Positions 20,527 through 29,232 are shown, numbered from the stretch's first letter. The stretch: 64,000 bases of DNA from Hafnia alvei (GCF_034424155.1 NZ_CP139992.1:1318012-1382011); one strand, 5' to 3'. Numbers and translations: made by a program. Notes: generated by a model not told the origin, from the letters alone.

Positions 20527-20615
20527 CAGAATTCCTCCGCGTTAAATAATGCATAAATCAGATAAGCCAGCAGCAATACAACTAGGACTGCACAGGCAAT
20601 CACCCCGATATTCAT
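20526..20615 (-). CDS. kdpF: KdpF small membrane subunit
   Basis: 29-residue single-span membrane peptide beginning [19 protein letters not shown] and ending NAEEF, the same length as E. coli KdpF. GGAGAGG lies six bases upstream and the stop TGA overlaps the kdpA start. It stabilises the KdpABC complex and is the first gene of the operon. Confidence 0.93.
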   Translation of the reverse strand: MNIGVIACAVLVVLLLAYLIYALFNAEEF

Positions 20616-20693
20616 ACAACCTCTCCAAAGGCATTTTTGATACTGCTTAGCCTAGGTAACTTAGGGAATAAATAGCGTAAAAAGGCAGGGGAT

Positions 20694-20715
20694 GGGTGTA
20701 AAAAAAGTATAAAAA
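20694..20715 (-). promoter_or_regulatory. KdpE binding site of the kdpFABC promoter
   Basis: On the minus strand TTTTTATAC, seven T and ACACCC reproduce, as far as I recall, the E. coli KdpE site almost exactly. It lies about 80 bases upstream of kdpF. The start region of the divergent plus-strand ORF at 20715 touches it. Confidence 0.82.
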
Positions 20716-21356
20716 TGATGGAAAAACAGTCGATGTCTGAGTGTTTTGCAAGCGTCATGTTGTTTAGTGAAAAAGCGTGGAATGCGTTTCGCAAATCTCA
20801 TGGGAGCAGCTGGCATCGTTTTTCTTCTGCCACTAGGGTGAGGCAAATTCGTGGAGTGATGAGGAAAGAAGGGATGCTGCCGGTTTATCAGATAAATACA
20901 TTTTTATATGCGGTGTTGCAGCAGGCGCAGGCTGCTCTGCAACAACAGGATATCCAACGCTTTGTGTGTGATGCGGTGAATGCGTCTCGGCAAGGGGCGA
21001 CTGCCGAGCGCTCGCCAACGGCGCAGTTGCTATCTGCATTACCTTTTAACCGACAGCTAAAAAGGCTACAAGCCAGCGGTAAAGATCAGGCTTTTTTTGT
21101 CTGGAAAATGCTGTGTCTACCTTTGAAGCAATTCCCGAGTTCAGGAAAACTGGTTTTAAATCAGCAAACGGATGAACCTGAATTAAATCGGCGGTTAAAA
21201 AATCTCGCGATAGAGCTGGGCCCGGTTGAATTGCGGATCCTCAGGGGCTATCCATGGCTCGTGCTGTATTTATTTAATGGTCGCGAAGTGTGTTTGCTGC
21301 GTTTGCTTGATGCGTCGTTGTTTAGCGAAGCTTTTCTGAATGGCTATTTTTCATAG
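20715..21356 (+). CDS. hypothetical protein divergent from kdp
   Basis: 213-codon ORF that I do not recognise. It has no signal peptide, membrane segment or known motif. It contains a basic Arg-rich N-terminal third, Gln/Ala-rich sequence around residues 70-85, and a C-terminal block (LAIELGPVELRILRGYPW, LYLFNGREVCLLRLLDASL) that looks like a compact alpha/beta domain. The ATG at 20715 has no ribosome site; an internal ATG at 20874 is preceded by GAGGAAAGAAGGG and may be the true start, giving about 160 residues. It lies between the KdpE site and ybfA and has base composition similar to its neighbours. Confidence 0.55.
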   Translation: MMEKQSMSECFASVMLFSEKAWNAFRKSHGSSWHRFSSATRVRQIRGVMRKEGMLPVYQINTFLYAVLQQAQAALQQQDIQRFVCDAVNASRQGATAERSPTAQLLSALPFNRQLKRLQASGKDQAFFVWKMLCLPLKQFPSSGKLVLNQQTDEPELNRRLKNLAIELGPVELRILRGYPWLVLYLFNGREVCLLRLLDASLFSEAFLNGYFS

Positions 21357-21632
21357 TGAAATAAAAAGCGAAATAAAATGTTAAATAAAAGTATCAATAA
21401 AATAACTAATGTTAAGTTTTTATTTAACCATAAAGTAACAAAATTACATAAAGGTACAATAAAGGCGAAAAAAACAGCAAATATAGTGGTCGGATGAGTG
21501 GTAAACTTTCAGCGGATGGGGTAATATTTTGTTCAGATTACAGGCAAACTTAAATTTGAAACATTTTAATTTATAACGTCCGCTGCTTTAGTGCTCCCTT
21601 CAGGGAAACAGCTACGTTTTAAGGAGGACTCA

Positions 21633-21833
21633 ATGTACCAACAGTATTCATTATCTCGCATTCTCCTGCGTCGTTGTGGCGTTGTTATTGCCGGTGTTTT
21701 GGCTCTGCCAGTGATGTTATTCCGTAGCGATCGCGCACGTTTTTATAGCTATCTGCACCGCGTTTGGTCTAAAACCAGCGATAAGCCGGTTTGGTTGGCG
21801 CAGTCGGAGCAGGTCACCGCTGATTTTTATTAA
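21633..21833 (+). CDS. ybfA: DUF2517 small protein YbfA
   Basis: 66-residue small protein (E. coli YbfA, 68). The hydrophobic stretch [14 protein letters not shown] suggests one membrane helix; it is followed by the conserved block [20 protein letters not shown] and ends ADFY. The start is set by AAGGAGGA seven bases upstream; the longer frame from 21591 is not needed. In E. coli ybfA also lies divergently next to kdpF. Function unknown. Confidence 0.9.
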   Translation: MYQQYSLSRILLRRCGVVIAGVLALPVMLFRSDRARFYSYLHRVWSKTSDKPVWLAQSEQVTADFY

Positions 21834-21864
21834 TCGCTGCTAGCGAAACGGCAAACGTGAAGAA

Positions 21865-21889
21865 ACCACCTCAATGCAGGTGGTTTTTT
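21865..21889 (+). terminator. ybfA terminator
   Basis: ACCACCT-CAATGC-AGGTGGT followed by TTTTT, 31 bases after the ybfA stop codon. Confidence 0.9.
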
Positions 21890-22035
21890 GTTATCTGGAA
21901 CCATTAAAAGCAATTTTCTGCATCTGGTTTAACTTCGATTGTCCATATCCCTATCTTTTCTTGGTGTAATTCCTTCTCTTCTGCACCTACACTGAAAGTG
22001 CACAACCCATAAATATCAATAAATAGAGGTGCGCG

Positions 22036-22983
22036 ATGTCAGATAAAATACCCGTTGGTGTGAGTGCCTGTTTGCTGGGCGAAAATGTGCGTTTCGATGG
22101 CGGCCATAAACGATTACCGTTTGCGGTGGATGAGCTGTCACCCTTTGTGCGCTTCGAAGCCGTGTGCCCTGAGATGGCGATTGGTTTACCGTCGCCACGC
22201 CCAACCCTTCGTTTGATCAAACAGGGCGATGATGTGGCTTTGGTTAACAGCCGCGATGGGGAAGGGGATGTGACGCAAAAAATGCGTGAGTTTTCCAAAC
22301 AGAAAGTGGCGAGCCTTGAACATCTGTGCGGCTATCTGGTCTGTGCGAAATCGCCCAGCTGCGGCATGGAAAGAGTGAAGGTGTATACCGAGCATGAAGC
22401 GCGTAAAAGTGGGGTTGGGATTTTCACCCAGCAGCTGATGGCGCATATGCCTTGGCTGCCGGTAGAAGAGGACGGCAGGTTATATGATTCTGAACTGCGA
22501 GAGAATTTTGTTGAGCGTATTTACGCGCTACACGAGTTTAACCAGCTTTGGAAAAACGGTTTAACCCGTGGTGCGTTAGTGGCCTTCCACAGCCGCTATA
22601 AGCTCTCACTGCTGGCTCATTCACAGCCGGAATATCGCGAACTGGGGCGTTTTGTTGCGGCGATGGAGCAGTGGGAATCCTTAGATGAATACGCGCACGA
22701 ATACCGAAATCGTTTTATGGCTTTGCTCAAGCATAAAGCCTCGCGCCGTAATCATACCAACGTGTTACAGCACGTTCAGGGCTATTTCCGTCGCCAGCTC
22801 ACCAGCAGCCAGCGGCAGGAGTTGGCCGATTTGATCCTGCGTTATCGGCAGGGAACCCAACCGTTGTTGGCTCCGATCACGCTGCTACGCCATTATCTCA
22901 AAGAATATCCAGACAGCTATTTAGCCGGGCAACGTTATTTCGACCCTTATCCTGAAGTACTGCGTTTGCGGTATGGCCACTAG
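22036..22983 (+). CDS. ybgA: YbgA, DUF523-DUF1722 two-domain protein
   Basis: 315-residue cytoplasmic protein. Residues about 1-150 are a DUF523 domain (VGVSACLLGENVRFDGG, VCPEMAIGLPSPRPTLRL, LVCAKSPSCGMERVKVY), and about 190-315 are DUF1722 (LLAHSQPEYRELG, YHLKEYPDSYLAGQRYFDPYP-like end). DUF523 includes TudS-type desulfidases with an Fe-S cluster; Cys residues in SACLLG, VCPEMA and PSCGME are candidate ligands. E. coli YbgA (169) carries only DUF1722. phr starts 18 bases downstream, so the two are cotranscribed as in E. coli. Thio-nucleobase chemistry is an inference from the domain family. Confidence 0.85.
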   Translation: MSDKIPVGVSACLLGENVRFDGGHKRLPFAVDELSPFVRFEAVCPEMAIGLPSPRPTLRLIKQGDDVALVNSRDGEGDVTQKMREFSKQKVASLEHLCGYLVCAKSPSCGMERVKVYTEHEARKSGVGIFTQQLMAHMPWLPVEEDGRLYDSELRENFVERIYALHEFNQLWKNGLTRGALVAFHSRYKLSLLAHSQPEYRELGRFVAAMEQWESLDEYAHEYRNRFMALLKHKASRRNHTNVLQHVQGYFRRQLTSSQRQELADLILRYRQGTQPLLAPITLLRHYLKEYPDSYLAGQRYFDPYPEVLRLRYGH

Positions 22984-23001
22984 CATTGACAAGGACGTGT
23001 A

Positions 23002-24432
23002 ATGACTGCCACACATTTAGTTTGGTTTCGTAACGATCTACGGATAACGGATAATCGTGCGCTGCACGCGGCCTGTCAGGATGTTCACGCTAAGGTGATC
23101 GCGGTTTATATCGCGACGCCTGAGCAGTGGCAGCAGCATGATATGGCGCCGCGTCAGGCGGCGTTTCTTCAGCAAAATCTGCACTGCCTAGACGCCTCGC
23201 TAGCAGGAAAAAACATTCCTCTTTTCTCTCATCAATGCGCTGATTTTGCCGAGAGCGTTGAGTGGCTCAGTGATTTTTGCCAGAAAAACGACGTCACCGA
23301 CCTGTTTTACAACCGCCAATATGAACTGAATGAGCGACGGCGTGACGACCGTGTTGGTGAGTTACTGCAAGGAAAGTGCAGGCTGCATGCCTTTGATGAC
23401 AGTTTGCTTCTGCCACCCGGTAGCGTGGTGACCGGTAGCGGCGAAATGTATAAGGTGTTTACTCCCTTCCGTAAGTCTTTCTTACAACGCTTAACCCATT
23501 CAGATGCACGCTGTTTGCCTGCCCCCAAACCAAGAGCGGGTAACGCTGAACGGCTGCCGATAGTGTCTTTTGATTATCCCTTCGAGCAACCCGACCCGTC
23601 ACTATTCCCTGCGGGAGAAGACGCCGCGTTACAGCGTTTGCGGAGTTTCTGCCGAGAACGCGTGCAGGATTATCAGCAGCAGCGTGATATTCCCGCTATT
23701 GATGGCACGAGTTGCCTGTCGCCTTATTTGGCTATCGGCGTGCTGTCGCCACGTCAGTGTTTTAACCGGCTTTTGGCTGAGTGTCCGCAAACGTTGGAAG
23801 ACGATCAAAGCGGCGCCTTTGTTTGGCTCAATGAGCTGGTTTGGCGCGAGTTTTATCGCCACCTGCTGGTGGCTTATCCCAAGCTCTGTCGACATAAGCC
23901 GTTTATTGCGTGGACGGACAATGTGCGCTGGAGCGGTGACGCCGATCATTTAGCGGCATGGAAAGCTGGGAAAACGGGTTTTCCGGTTGTGGATGCTGCG
24001 ATGCGGCAATTAAATCAAACGGGGTGGATGCATAATCGACTGCGCATGATTGTCGCCAGCTTTTTAGTTAAAGATCTGTTGATAAACTGGCGAGCGGGAG
24101 AGCGCTATTTTATGTCTCAACTGCTGGATGGGGATTTGGCGGCGAATAACGGCGGTTGGCAGTGGGCGGCATCTTCGGGAACCGATGCGGCCCCCTATTT
24201 TCGTATTTTTAACCCGACCACGCAGGGCGAGCGTTTTGACAAAAAGGGCGATTTTATTCGTCGTTGGCTGCCTGAGCTTGCGGATGTACCAGACAGTGAT
24301 ATTCATCACCCCCATCAATGGGCGATTAAACAAGGTCGCGTGTTAGACTACCCTGAACCACTGGTGGATCATGCCGTTGCACGTAAGCAAACCCTTCAAG
24401 CGTTTGAAGAGGCTAAGCGAGGCGCGGGCTGA
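23002..24432 (+). CDS. phr: deoxyribodipyrimidine photolyase
   Basis: 476-residue light-dependent DNA repair enzyme (E. coli PhrB, 472) that splits cyclobutane pyrimidine dimers using FADH- and a folate antenna. The N-terminal antenna domain begins HLVWFRNDLRITDNRAL. The C-terminal FAD domain shows TSCLSPYLAIGVLSPRQ, NELVWREFYRHLL, GFPVVDAAMRQL, GWMHNRLRMIVASF, and NNGGWQWAASSGTDAAPYFR. It is downstream of ybgA. Confidence 0.96.
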   Translation: MTATHLVWFRNDLRITDNRALHAACQDVHAKVIAVYIATPEQWQQHDMAPRQAAFLQQNLHCLDASLAGKNIPLFSHQCADFAESVEWLSDFCQKNDVTDLFYNRQYELNERRRDDRVGELLQGKCRLHAFDDSLLLPPGSVVTGSGEMYKVFTPFRKSFLQRLTHSDARCLPAPKPRAGNAERLPIVSFDYPFEQPDPSLFPAGEDAALQRLRSFCRERVQDYQQQRDIPAIDGTSCLSPYLAIGVLSPRQCFNRLLAECPQTLEDDQSGAFVWLNELVWREFYRHLLVAYPKLCRHKPFIAWTDNVRWSGDADHLAAWKAGKTGFPVVDAAMRQLNQTGWMHNRLRMIVASFLVKDLLINWRAGERYFMSQLLDGDLAANNGGWQWAASSGTDAAPYFRIFNPTTQGERFDKKGDFIRRWLPELADVPDSDIHHPHQWAIKQGRVLDYPEPLVDHAVARKQTLQAFEEAKRGAG

Positions 24433-24470
24433 TATTTCCAGCCGCTTTTACTGCAAGGAGCACATAACAA

Positions 24471-25451
24471 ATGCGAAAGACACTCATAGCTGTGGTGCTG
24501 GCGGGCTATTCCGCATTTACCTGGGCCAGTTTTGACGTAGTGGCGTTAGGCACTCAGGGAGGATTATCGGGAGATAACCTGACCTCCTACCTTATTCGCA
24601 CCGAGGGGGATGCCAGATATATCGCGTTAGATGCGGGGAGCACTTTACCCGGCATTGCGAAGGGCATTGAAAAAGGGAGTTTCCCGGACGTCACCCCAGA
24701 AAAAGCTGCACCGCTCACGCCGCAGGGCTACATTTTTCGTGAGCAGATTAACGCCTATTTCATCAGCCACCCTCATCTGGATCACGTTGCTGGTCTGATT
24801 TTGGGGTCACCGGATGATAAAAAGAAGACTATCTATACCCTCGCCGACAGCGCGAATACGCTGCATAACCACTATTTCAACTGGAAAAGCTGGCCAAACT
24901 TCAGCGATGCAGGCAACGGTGAACGATTAGGTACCTATCGAATTAATTCGCCGCGCGTCGGTCAGACCTTTACGCTAGGCGTAACGCCGATGCGCGGGGT
25001 GATCTACCCGCTGAGTCATAATGGAACGGCATCGTCGATGCTGTTGATCAGCGCACGTGGAGAGTCTTTTGCCTACTTTGGCGATACCGGCGCTGATGCC
25101 GTAGAACGCTCTAAAAATCTGGATGCGATTTGGCGTGTTTTGGGGCCGCTTATCCAGCAAAAAGCGCTAAAAGGGATGATTATTGAAACGTCCTATGATG
25201 ACGCGCAGCCAGACAATAAACTGCTTGGACATCTGACGCCAAAATTACTGCTTTCCGAGCTGACTCAGTTGGAGAAATACAGCGGCGGCGCAGGTTCGTT
25301 GAAAGATTTGCCGATTGTGATTAGCCATATTAAACCCACGCTGGTGGCGGGGAAGGATCCGCAAGCGTTGATTCAGCAACAGCTGAGCGCAGGGAATTCA
25401 TTGGGCGTGAAGTTTATGTTTATGCAACAGGGCGACAAAGCCGTTTTCTAA
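24471..25451 (+). CDS. cpdP: periplasmic 3',5'-cyclic-nucleotide phosphodiesterase, class II
   Basis: 326-residue exported metallo-hydrolase. A signal peptide ends near TWA-SF (about residue 19). The sequence SHPHLDHVAGLILGSP fits the class II cyclic-nucleotide phosphodiesterase signature (H-x-H-L-D-H ending S-P). Further metal or active-site positions are YPLSHNGTASSMLL, YFGDTGAD and VISHIKPTL. Relatives are Vibrio fischeri CpdP (periplasmic cAMP phosphodiesterase) and yeast PDE1. It sits 38 bases after phr and 31 before ybgI, where E. coli K-12 has dtpD. The likely role is breakdown of exported or environmental cyclic nucleotides; the substrate is not proven here. Confidence 0.85.
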   Translation: MRKTLIAVVLAGYSAFTWASFDVVALGTQGGLSGDNLTSYLIRTEGDARYIALDAGSTLPGIAKGIEKGSFPDVTPEKAAPLTPQGYIFREQINAYFISHPHLDHVAGLILGSPDDKKKTIYTLADSANTLHNHYFNWKSWPNFSDAGNGERLGTYRINSPRVGQTFTLGVTPMRGVIYPLSHNGTASSMLLISARGESFAYFGDTGADAVERSKNLDAIWRVLGPLIQQKALKGMIIETSYDDAQPDNKLLGHLTPKLLLSELTQLEKYSGGAGSLKDLPIVISHIKPTLVAGKDPQALIQQQLSAGNSLGVKFMFMQQGDKAVF

Positions 25452-25482
25452 TGATTAATCAAAATTTTTGTGACTAGACACT

Positions 25483-26226
25483 ATGAATAATATTGAACTG
25501 GAAAAACTGCTCGATCAGCATCTTAGCGTTAATGATTTCCGTGACTATGCACCCAATGGTTTGCAGGTTGAAGGGCGACAGGAAATTAAAAAAGTCATTA
25601 CCGGTGTGACCGCCTGTCAGGCGCTACTCGACGCCGCCGTGGCAGAGCAGGCCGATGCTATTTTGGTGCACCACGGCTATTTCTGGAAAAACGATGCGCC
25701 AACCGTGCGCGGTATGCGTCGTCATCGTTTGAAAACGCTGCTGATTAATGACATTAACCTGTATGGCTATCATTTGCCGTTAGATGCCCATCCGGTGCTG
25801 GGCAACAATGCGCAGCTGGCGCGCGTGATGAAAATCAAGCCATTAGGGATGATCGACCCTTTACTGCCTTACGGTGAGTTTGAGCAACCGATGAGCGCAG
25901 GTGAGGTGATTGGCCGTTTGGAGCGTAAGCTGCAGCATGCCGTGCTACACAGCGGAGACAATGCGCCGCAGGAGATCCGTCGCGTTGCGTGGTGTACCGG
26001 CGGTGGTCAGAGCTATATTGAGCAGGCCGCTGAGTTTGGCGTTGACGCGTTTATTAGCGGTGAGGTTTCAGAGAAAACCATTCATATCGCGCGTGAGATG
26101 GGGCTGCATTTCTTTGCGGCGGGCCATCATGCGACAGAGCGTGGTGGCATTCGTGCGTTAGGCGAGTGGTTAGCGGCGGAACATGGATTAGATGTGAAGT
26201 TTATTGATATCCCTAATCCAGCGTAA
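25483..26226 (+). CDS. ybgI: Nif3-like dinuclear metal protein YbgI
   Basis: 247-residue cytoplasmic protein of the NIF3/DUF34 family, the same length as E. coli YbgI. Metal-binding motifs are LVHHGYFWKND, YHLPLDAHPVLGNNAQL and the C-terminal FFAAGHHATERGGIRALG. The family forms toroidal hexamers; annotation as GTP cyclohydrolase 1 type 2 is transferred and the cellular role is unsettled. It may share a transcript with the phosphodiesterase gene. Its stop codon falls inside a short tandem repeat. Confidence 0.93.
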   Translation: MNNIELEKLLDQHLSVNDFRDYAPNGLQVEGRQEIKKVITGVTACQALLDAAVAEQADAILVHHGYFWKNDAPTVRGMRRHRLKTLLINDINLYGYHLPLDAHPVLGNNAQLARVMKIKPLGMIDPLLPYGEFEQPMSAGEVIGRLERKLQHAVLHSGDNAPQEIRRVAWCTGGGQSYIEQAAEFGVDAFISGEVSEKTIHIAREMGLHFFAAGHHATERGGIRALGEWLAAEHGLDVKFIDIPNPA

Positions 26227-26254
26227 TGCAGTAATGCAGTAATGCAGTAATGAA
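26223..26254. repeat. tandem 8-bp repeat GTAATGCA at the ybgI stop codon
   Basis: Three exact copies of GTAATGCA and a fourth diverged copy (GTAATGAA). The ybgI TAA stop codon lies in the first copy. Confidence 0.85.
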
Positions 26255-26258
26255 AACA

Positions 26259-26295
26259 CTCCGTTGCTATCGGTATTTGTCTGATAACAACGGAG
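26259..26295. terminator. hairpin between convergent ybgI and yjdM
   Basis: CTCCGTTG and CAACGGAG form a perfect 8-bp outer stem with TATC/GATA pairing inside. T-runs on both sides are weak (GTGTTTTC on the minus strand), so this is a probable rather than a clear bidirectional terminator. Confidence 0.6.
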
Positions 26296-26304
26296 GTAAG
26301 AATA

Positions 26305-26640
26305 TTAGCTCTTTTTCACAAACTCAGATTTCAGCTTCATTTGGCCGAAACCGTCGATTTTACAATCGATGTTGTGGTCGCCTTCAACCAGACGAATACC
26401 CTTCACTTTGGTGCCGATCTTCAGCATAGACGAGCTGCCTTTTACCTTCAGATCTTTGATTACGGTGACGGAATCGCCATCCACCAGCAGATTGCCGTTG
26501 GCGTCTTTCACCACCAGTTCATCGCTTTCTTCTGCCGGTGCGCTGTCATTCCATTCGTAAGCACATTCAGGGCAAATGTACATATCGTTGTCCTGATAGG
26601 TGTATTCAGAGTTGCACTTCGGGCAGTTTGGTAATTGCAT
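26305..26640 (-). CDS. yjdM: YjdM (PhnA-family) zinc-ribbon protein
   Basis: 111-residue cytoplasmic protein, equal in length to E. coli YjdM (formerly PhnA). An N-terminal zinc ribbon with two CxxC pairs ([16 protein letters not shown]) is followed by the conserved domain ([39 protein letters not shown]). In spite of the old name it is not known to act in phosphonate use. E. coli carries it near the phn genes, not here. Confidence 0.93.
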   Translation of the reverse strand: MQLPNCPKCNSEYTYQDNDMYICPECAYEWNDSAPAEESDELVVKDANGNLLVDGDSVTVIKDLKVKGSSSMLKIGTKVKGIRLVEGDHNIDCKIDGFGQMKLKSEFVKKS

Positions 26641-26880
26641 GCTAAGGTCGCCTTTAACAGAAAATAATAAAATGCAGCACTGCTATGGTGATGATTGACA
26701 CCCACGGTCTTGGTGTGGTCTCAAGGACGTAGAGCATCTAACAGTGATTCCGCAGGGCGGATCTGCAAAGCGCGCGATCATACAACTTTTGACCAATATC
26801 GAAAATGATTTATGTTAAAAAGATCGCAATTAGAGTGCTTCTTATAACCTAAATAGCGTAAAGAGTCTATTTTCTCGCCG

Positions 26881-27816
26881 TTAGGCTGCAATGTGTCCCA
26901 ATGCCTGTAGAAAGGCGTGCGCAATAGGTGATTGCAGTTCTCGATGGTAGAGCGCATAGAGATCGGCGGGGATTTGCTGTTTTAGAGGAACAAACGTCAC
27001 GCCTGGCCAGTGAATTAGCGAGCAGGTTTCCGGTAATAGCGCGATACCCAAGCCTGCGCTGACCAGCGCCAACACCGTTTGCGGCTCCATGGCCTGTTGG
27101 GCAATGAGCGGATAGAAACCGGTTTGCACGCAGTAATCATAAAGCTGTTGGGCAAAATCGCTGTGGCTGAATGAGAGCGAGATAAACGGGCGTTCGGCAA
27201 GCTGCATGAGGTCGAGGCTAGGGAACTGGCATAAAGGATCGTGCTCGAGCAACGCAACCATGACCGATTCGCGTGCAATATGCTGATAGCAAATATTGGG
27301 CGTGGACTCTACGGCTACATTTCGGTTGATGCCGATATCAATGGTGTGCTGCATGATCTGCTCAATTTGGCGCTGCTGTGGCAGCTCGTGCAACGTCCAC
27401 GTGGCGTGGGGATAATCCATGCGAAATGATTTTAGCGCGGGTAGCAGTGCGCCCCACAGCGCGGTGCCGATAATACCGATATTCAAATGCTGGTTTTCAT
27501 TACGCCCGATCTGACGCACATAATTCAATGAGGTTTCGGTGGCACTCAAAATGCGATCGACCTCGGTCTTGAGCACGCGCCCAGCGTGCGTTAAAGCCAC
27601 TTTTCGGCTGTTACGTTCGAGTAGCTTCACCTCAAGAATATCTTCCAGCTCTTTAATCTGCGTGCTGAGCGGCGGCTGGGAAATGTTCAGCAGCGCAGCG
27701 GCGCGGCCAAAATGCAGCTCATCCGCCAATACCTGAAAATAGCGCAACATACGCAGACTGATACGGCCGTTGCTGTGTCCGTGATGGGGGAGTTGAGAAA
27801 TGGGCGTGGTTGGCAT
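26881..27816 (-). CDS. xapR: LysR-family regulator similar to XapR
   Basis: 311-residue LysR-type regulator. N-terminal helix-turn-helix (LRYFQVLADELHFGRAAALL, SQPPLSTQIKELED) and a C-terminal effector domain. The segment EPQTVLALVSAGLGIALLPE and IHWPGVTFVPLKQQIPADLY closely resembles E. coli XapR as I recall it. The start at 27816 (MPTTPISQLPHH) has AGGTG upstream and is preferred over the in-frame codon at 27876, which adds an unlikely hydrophobic stretch. It is last of three minus-strand genes with xapA and an MFS transporter, and presumably activates them in response to xanthosine or deoxyinosine. Confidence 0.8.
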   Translation of the reverse strand: MPTTPISQLPHHGHSNGRISLRMLRYFQVLADELHFGRAAALLNISQPPLSTQIKELEDILEVKLLERNSRKVALTHAGRVLKTEVDRILSATETSLNYVRQIGRNENQHLNIGIIGTALWGALLPALKSFRMDYPHATWTLHELPQQRQIEQIMQHTIDIGINRNVAVESTPNICYQHIARESVMVALLEHDPLCQFPSLDLMQLAERPFISLSFSHSDFAQQLYDYCVQTGFYPLIAQQAMEPQTVLALVSAGLGIALLPETCSLIHWPGVTFVPLKQQIPADLYALYHRELQSPIAHAFLQALGHIAA

Positions 27817-27894
27817 GAGGCACCTGAATGAAAAAAGGCAGTACTGCATGATGCAGACCGCCTTGGAGGGAGTCAAATCATCAGAAAAATATCG

Positions 27895-29109
27895 TTAGGC
27901 CGAGGCTTGGGTTGCTTTGGCATGAGAGATTTTTTCAGCACGGCTGAGTGCGATGGCGGCCAATAACGCAATCAGCAACAAACCATACGAAATTGCCGCG
28001 GTGCCTAATGCCCAATGCAGCCCGAAGTAGGAATTCATCAGCGATGACACGGTTGCAAACATCAATGTGCCCACGGTGCCACAGGTGAGCAAGGCAGAGA
28101 TAAGGGTTGGCGGGCTGTTGCGTACCTGAAGCGAACCATAGCTCATCAATCCAGAGAATAATCCGGAGTTAAAGAAGCCAAATACACCGCAGGCGACCAT
28201 GATGAGCTGGGTATGTGTGCTGGTGGTAATCACTAAAATGGAGGCCATTCCGATCAGCGCGCAAACCAGCAGGAAGGTGCGTAGCTTCATTAACTTCACG
28301 GTGAACTGGTTAACGAACAGCCCCGTGGCTTTCGCCCACCAGTAGCAGGCCGTGAACAGCGCAGCGTTTTCCGGCGTGATGTGGAAGCGATCTTGCAGAT
28401 AGGTTGGTGTCCATAGCGTGAAAATAGGTTCAGCCAATAAGAAAGCGAACAGCGCAAAGCAGAGCAGATAAATAGCGGCTCCCCAAGGTTCTGCCGTGGT
28501 TTGGACGGCGTGCGTTGAGGTTTCAGCCGGTGCTTCGGTGGTCGGGAAGCGGCTGCGCAAGGTGATGGACAACATTAGGGCACCGATTGCGCCCATAATC
28601 GCATACATGGCTAACCAGTTAGCACCGAGTTTAAACATCCAGGCGAGCACGACCGAGAGCGTTGCTCCCGCTAAGCTGAAGAAAAAGTCGGTAAAAATCA
28701 GGCTGGAAGAGCGTTTTTTCTCTTCAGGATTGATACGAACCACCAAATAACTACCGATAGTCATAAATACGCCACCACAGGCACCAATCAAGGTGACGGC
28801 AAGGCTAAATACGGTAAGCGTTGGGCTAACAAATAGCAGGATACTGACGATCATGGTGATGGCAGAGGCGATCACCAATGGCTTTTGCAGACCCCATTTT
28901 TTCATTAGGATACCGCCGAGCATGATCGGTAGGAACATCCCCAGATTCATCAGCGTAAATACCTGACCGATGAAGCTATAGTCTTTATGAAATGCATCGC
29001 ACAGCGGGCCAAGTACGATACCTAAGGTAGAAACCAGTGCGCCCACAAAGTAGTAGCTGAGGTAGGAAATCGCGTTCATATTCACGCGAGAGAAAGATGA
29101 CTCTGTCAT
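27895..29109 (-). CDS. MFS transporter in the xap cluster (TsgA-like)
   Basis: 404-residue inner-membrane protein with about 12 hydrophobic segments and a central charged loop near residue 200. The start SYLSYYFVGALVSTLGIVLG and layout recall TsgA-type major facilitator proteins, not the nucleoside:proton symporter XapB of the E. coli xap cluster. GGAG lies eight bases before the ATG. Position between xapA and the XapR-like gene suggests transport of a purine nucleoside or related compound, which is inference only. Confidence 0.72.
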   Translation of the reverse strand: MTESSFSRVNMNAISYLSYYFVGALVSTLGIVLGPLCDAFHKDYSFIGQVFTLMNLGMFLPIMLGGILMKKWGLQKPLVIASAITMIVSILLFVSPTLTVFSLAVTLIGACGGVFMTIGSYLVVRINPEEKKRSSSLIFTDFFFSLAGATLSVVLAWMFKLGANWLAMYAIMGAIGALMLSITLRSRFPTTEAPAETSTHAVQTTAEPWGAAIYLLCFALFAFLLAEPIFTLWTPTYLQDRFHITPENAALFTACYWWAKATGLFVNQFTVKLMKLRTFLLVCALIGMASILVITTSTHTQLIMVACGVFGFFNSGLFSGLMSYGSLQVRNSPPTLISALLTCGTVGTLMFATVSSLMNSYFGLHWALGTAAISYGLLLIALLAAIALSRAEKISHAKATQASA

Positions 29110-29196
29110 AGCGAAACTCCAAGCCGGAGAATGAATAAGGCGGGCTTATGCTGTAATACTTCCGCTGAAGTTCGATTTTAGGGGGAATCGTAGGGA

Positions 29197-29232
29197 TGGG
29201 GTCGTAGCAGCTTTAGCTGCCGGAGCGCCCCA
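29197..29232. repeat. palindromic hairpin between xapA and the MFS gene
   Basis: GCAGCT-TT-AGCTGC inside outer arms TGGGG and CCCCA. It lacks a T-run on the minus strand, so it looks like a transcript-stabilising or processing hairpin rather than a terminator. Confidence 0.5.

Noticed and set aside
27895-29109. MFS gene called as xapB
   Set aside because: Position fits, but the sequence does not resemble the NupG/XapB nucleoside:proton symporters as I remember them; it is closer to TsgA-type proteins.
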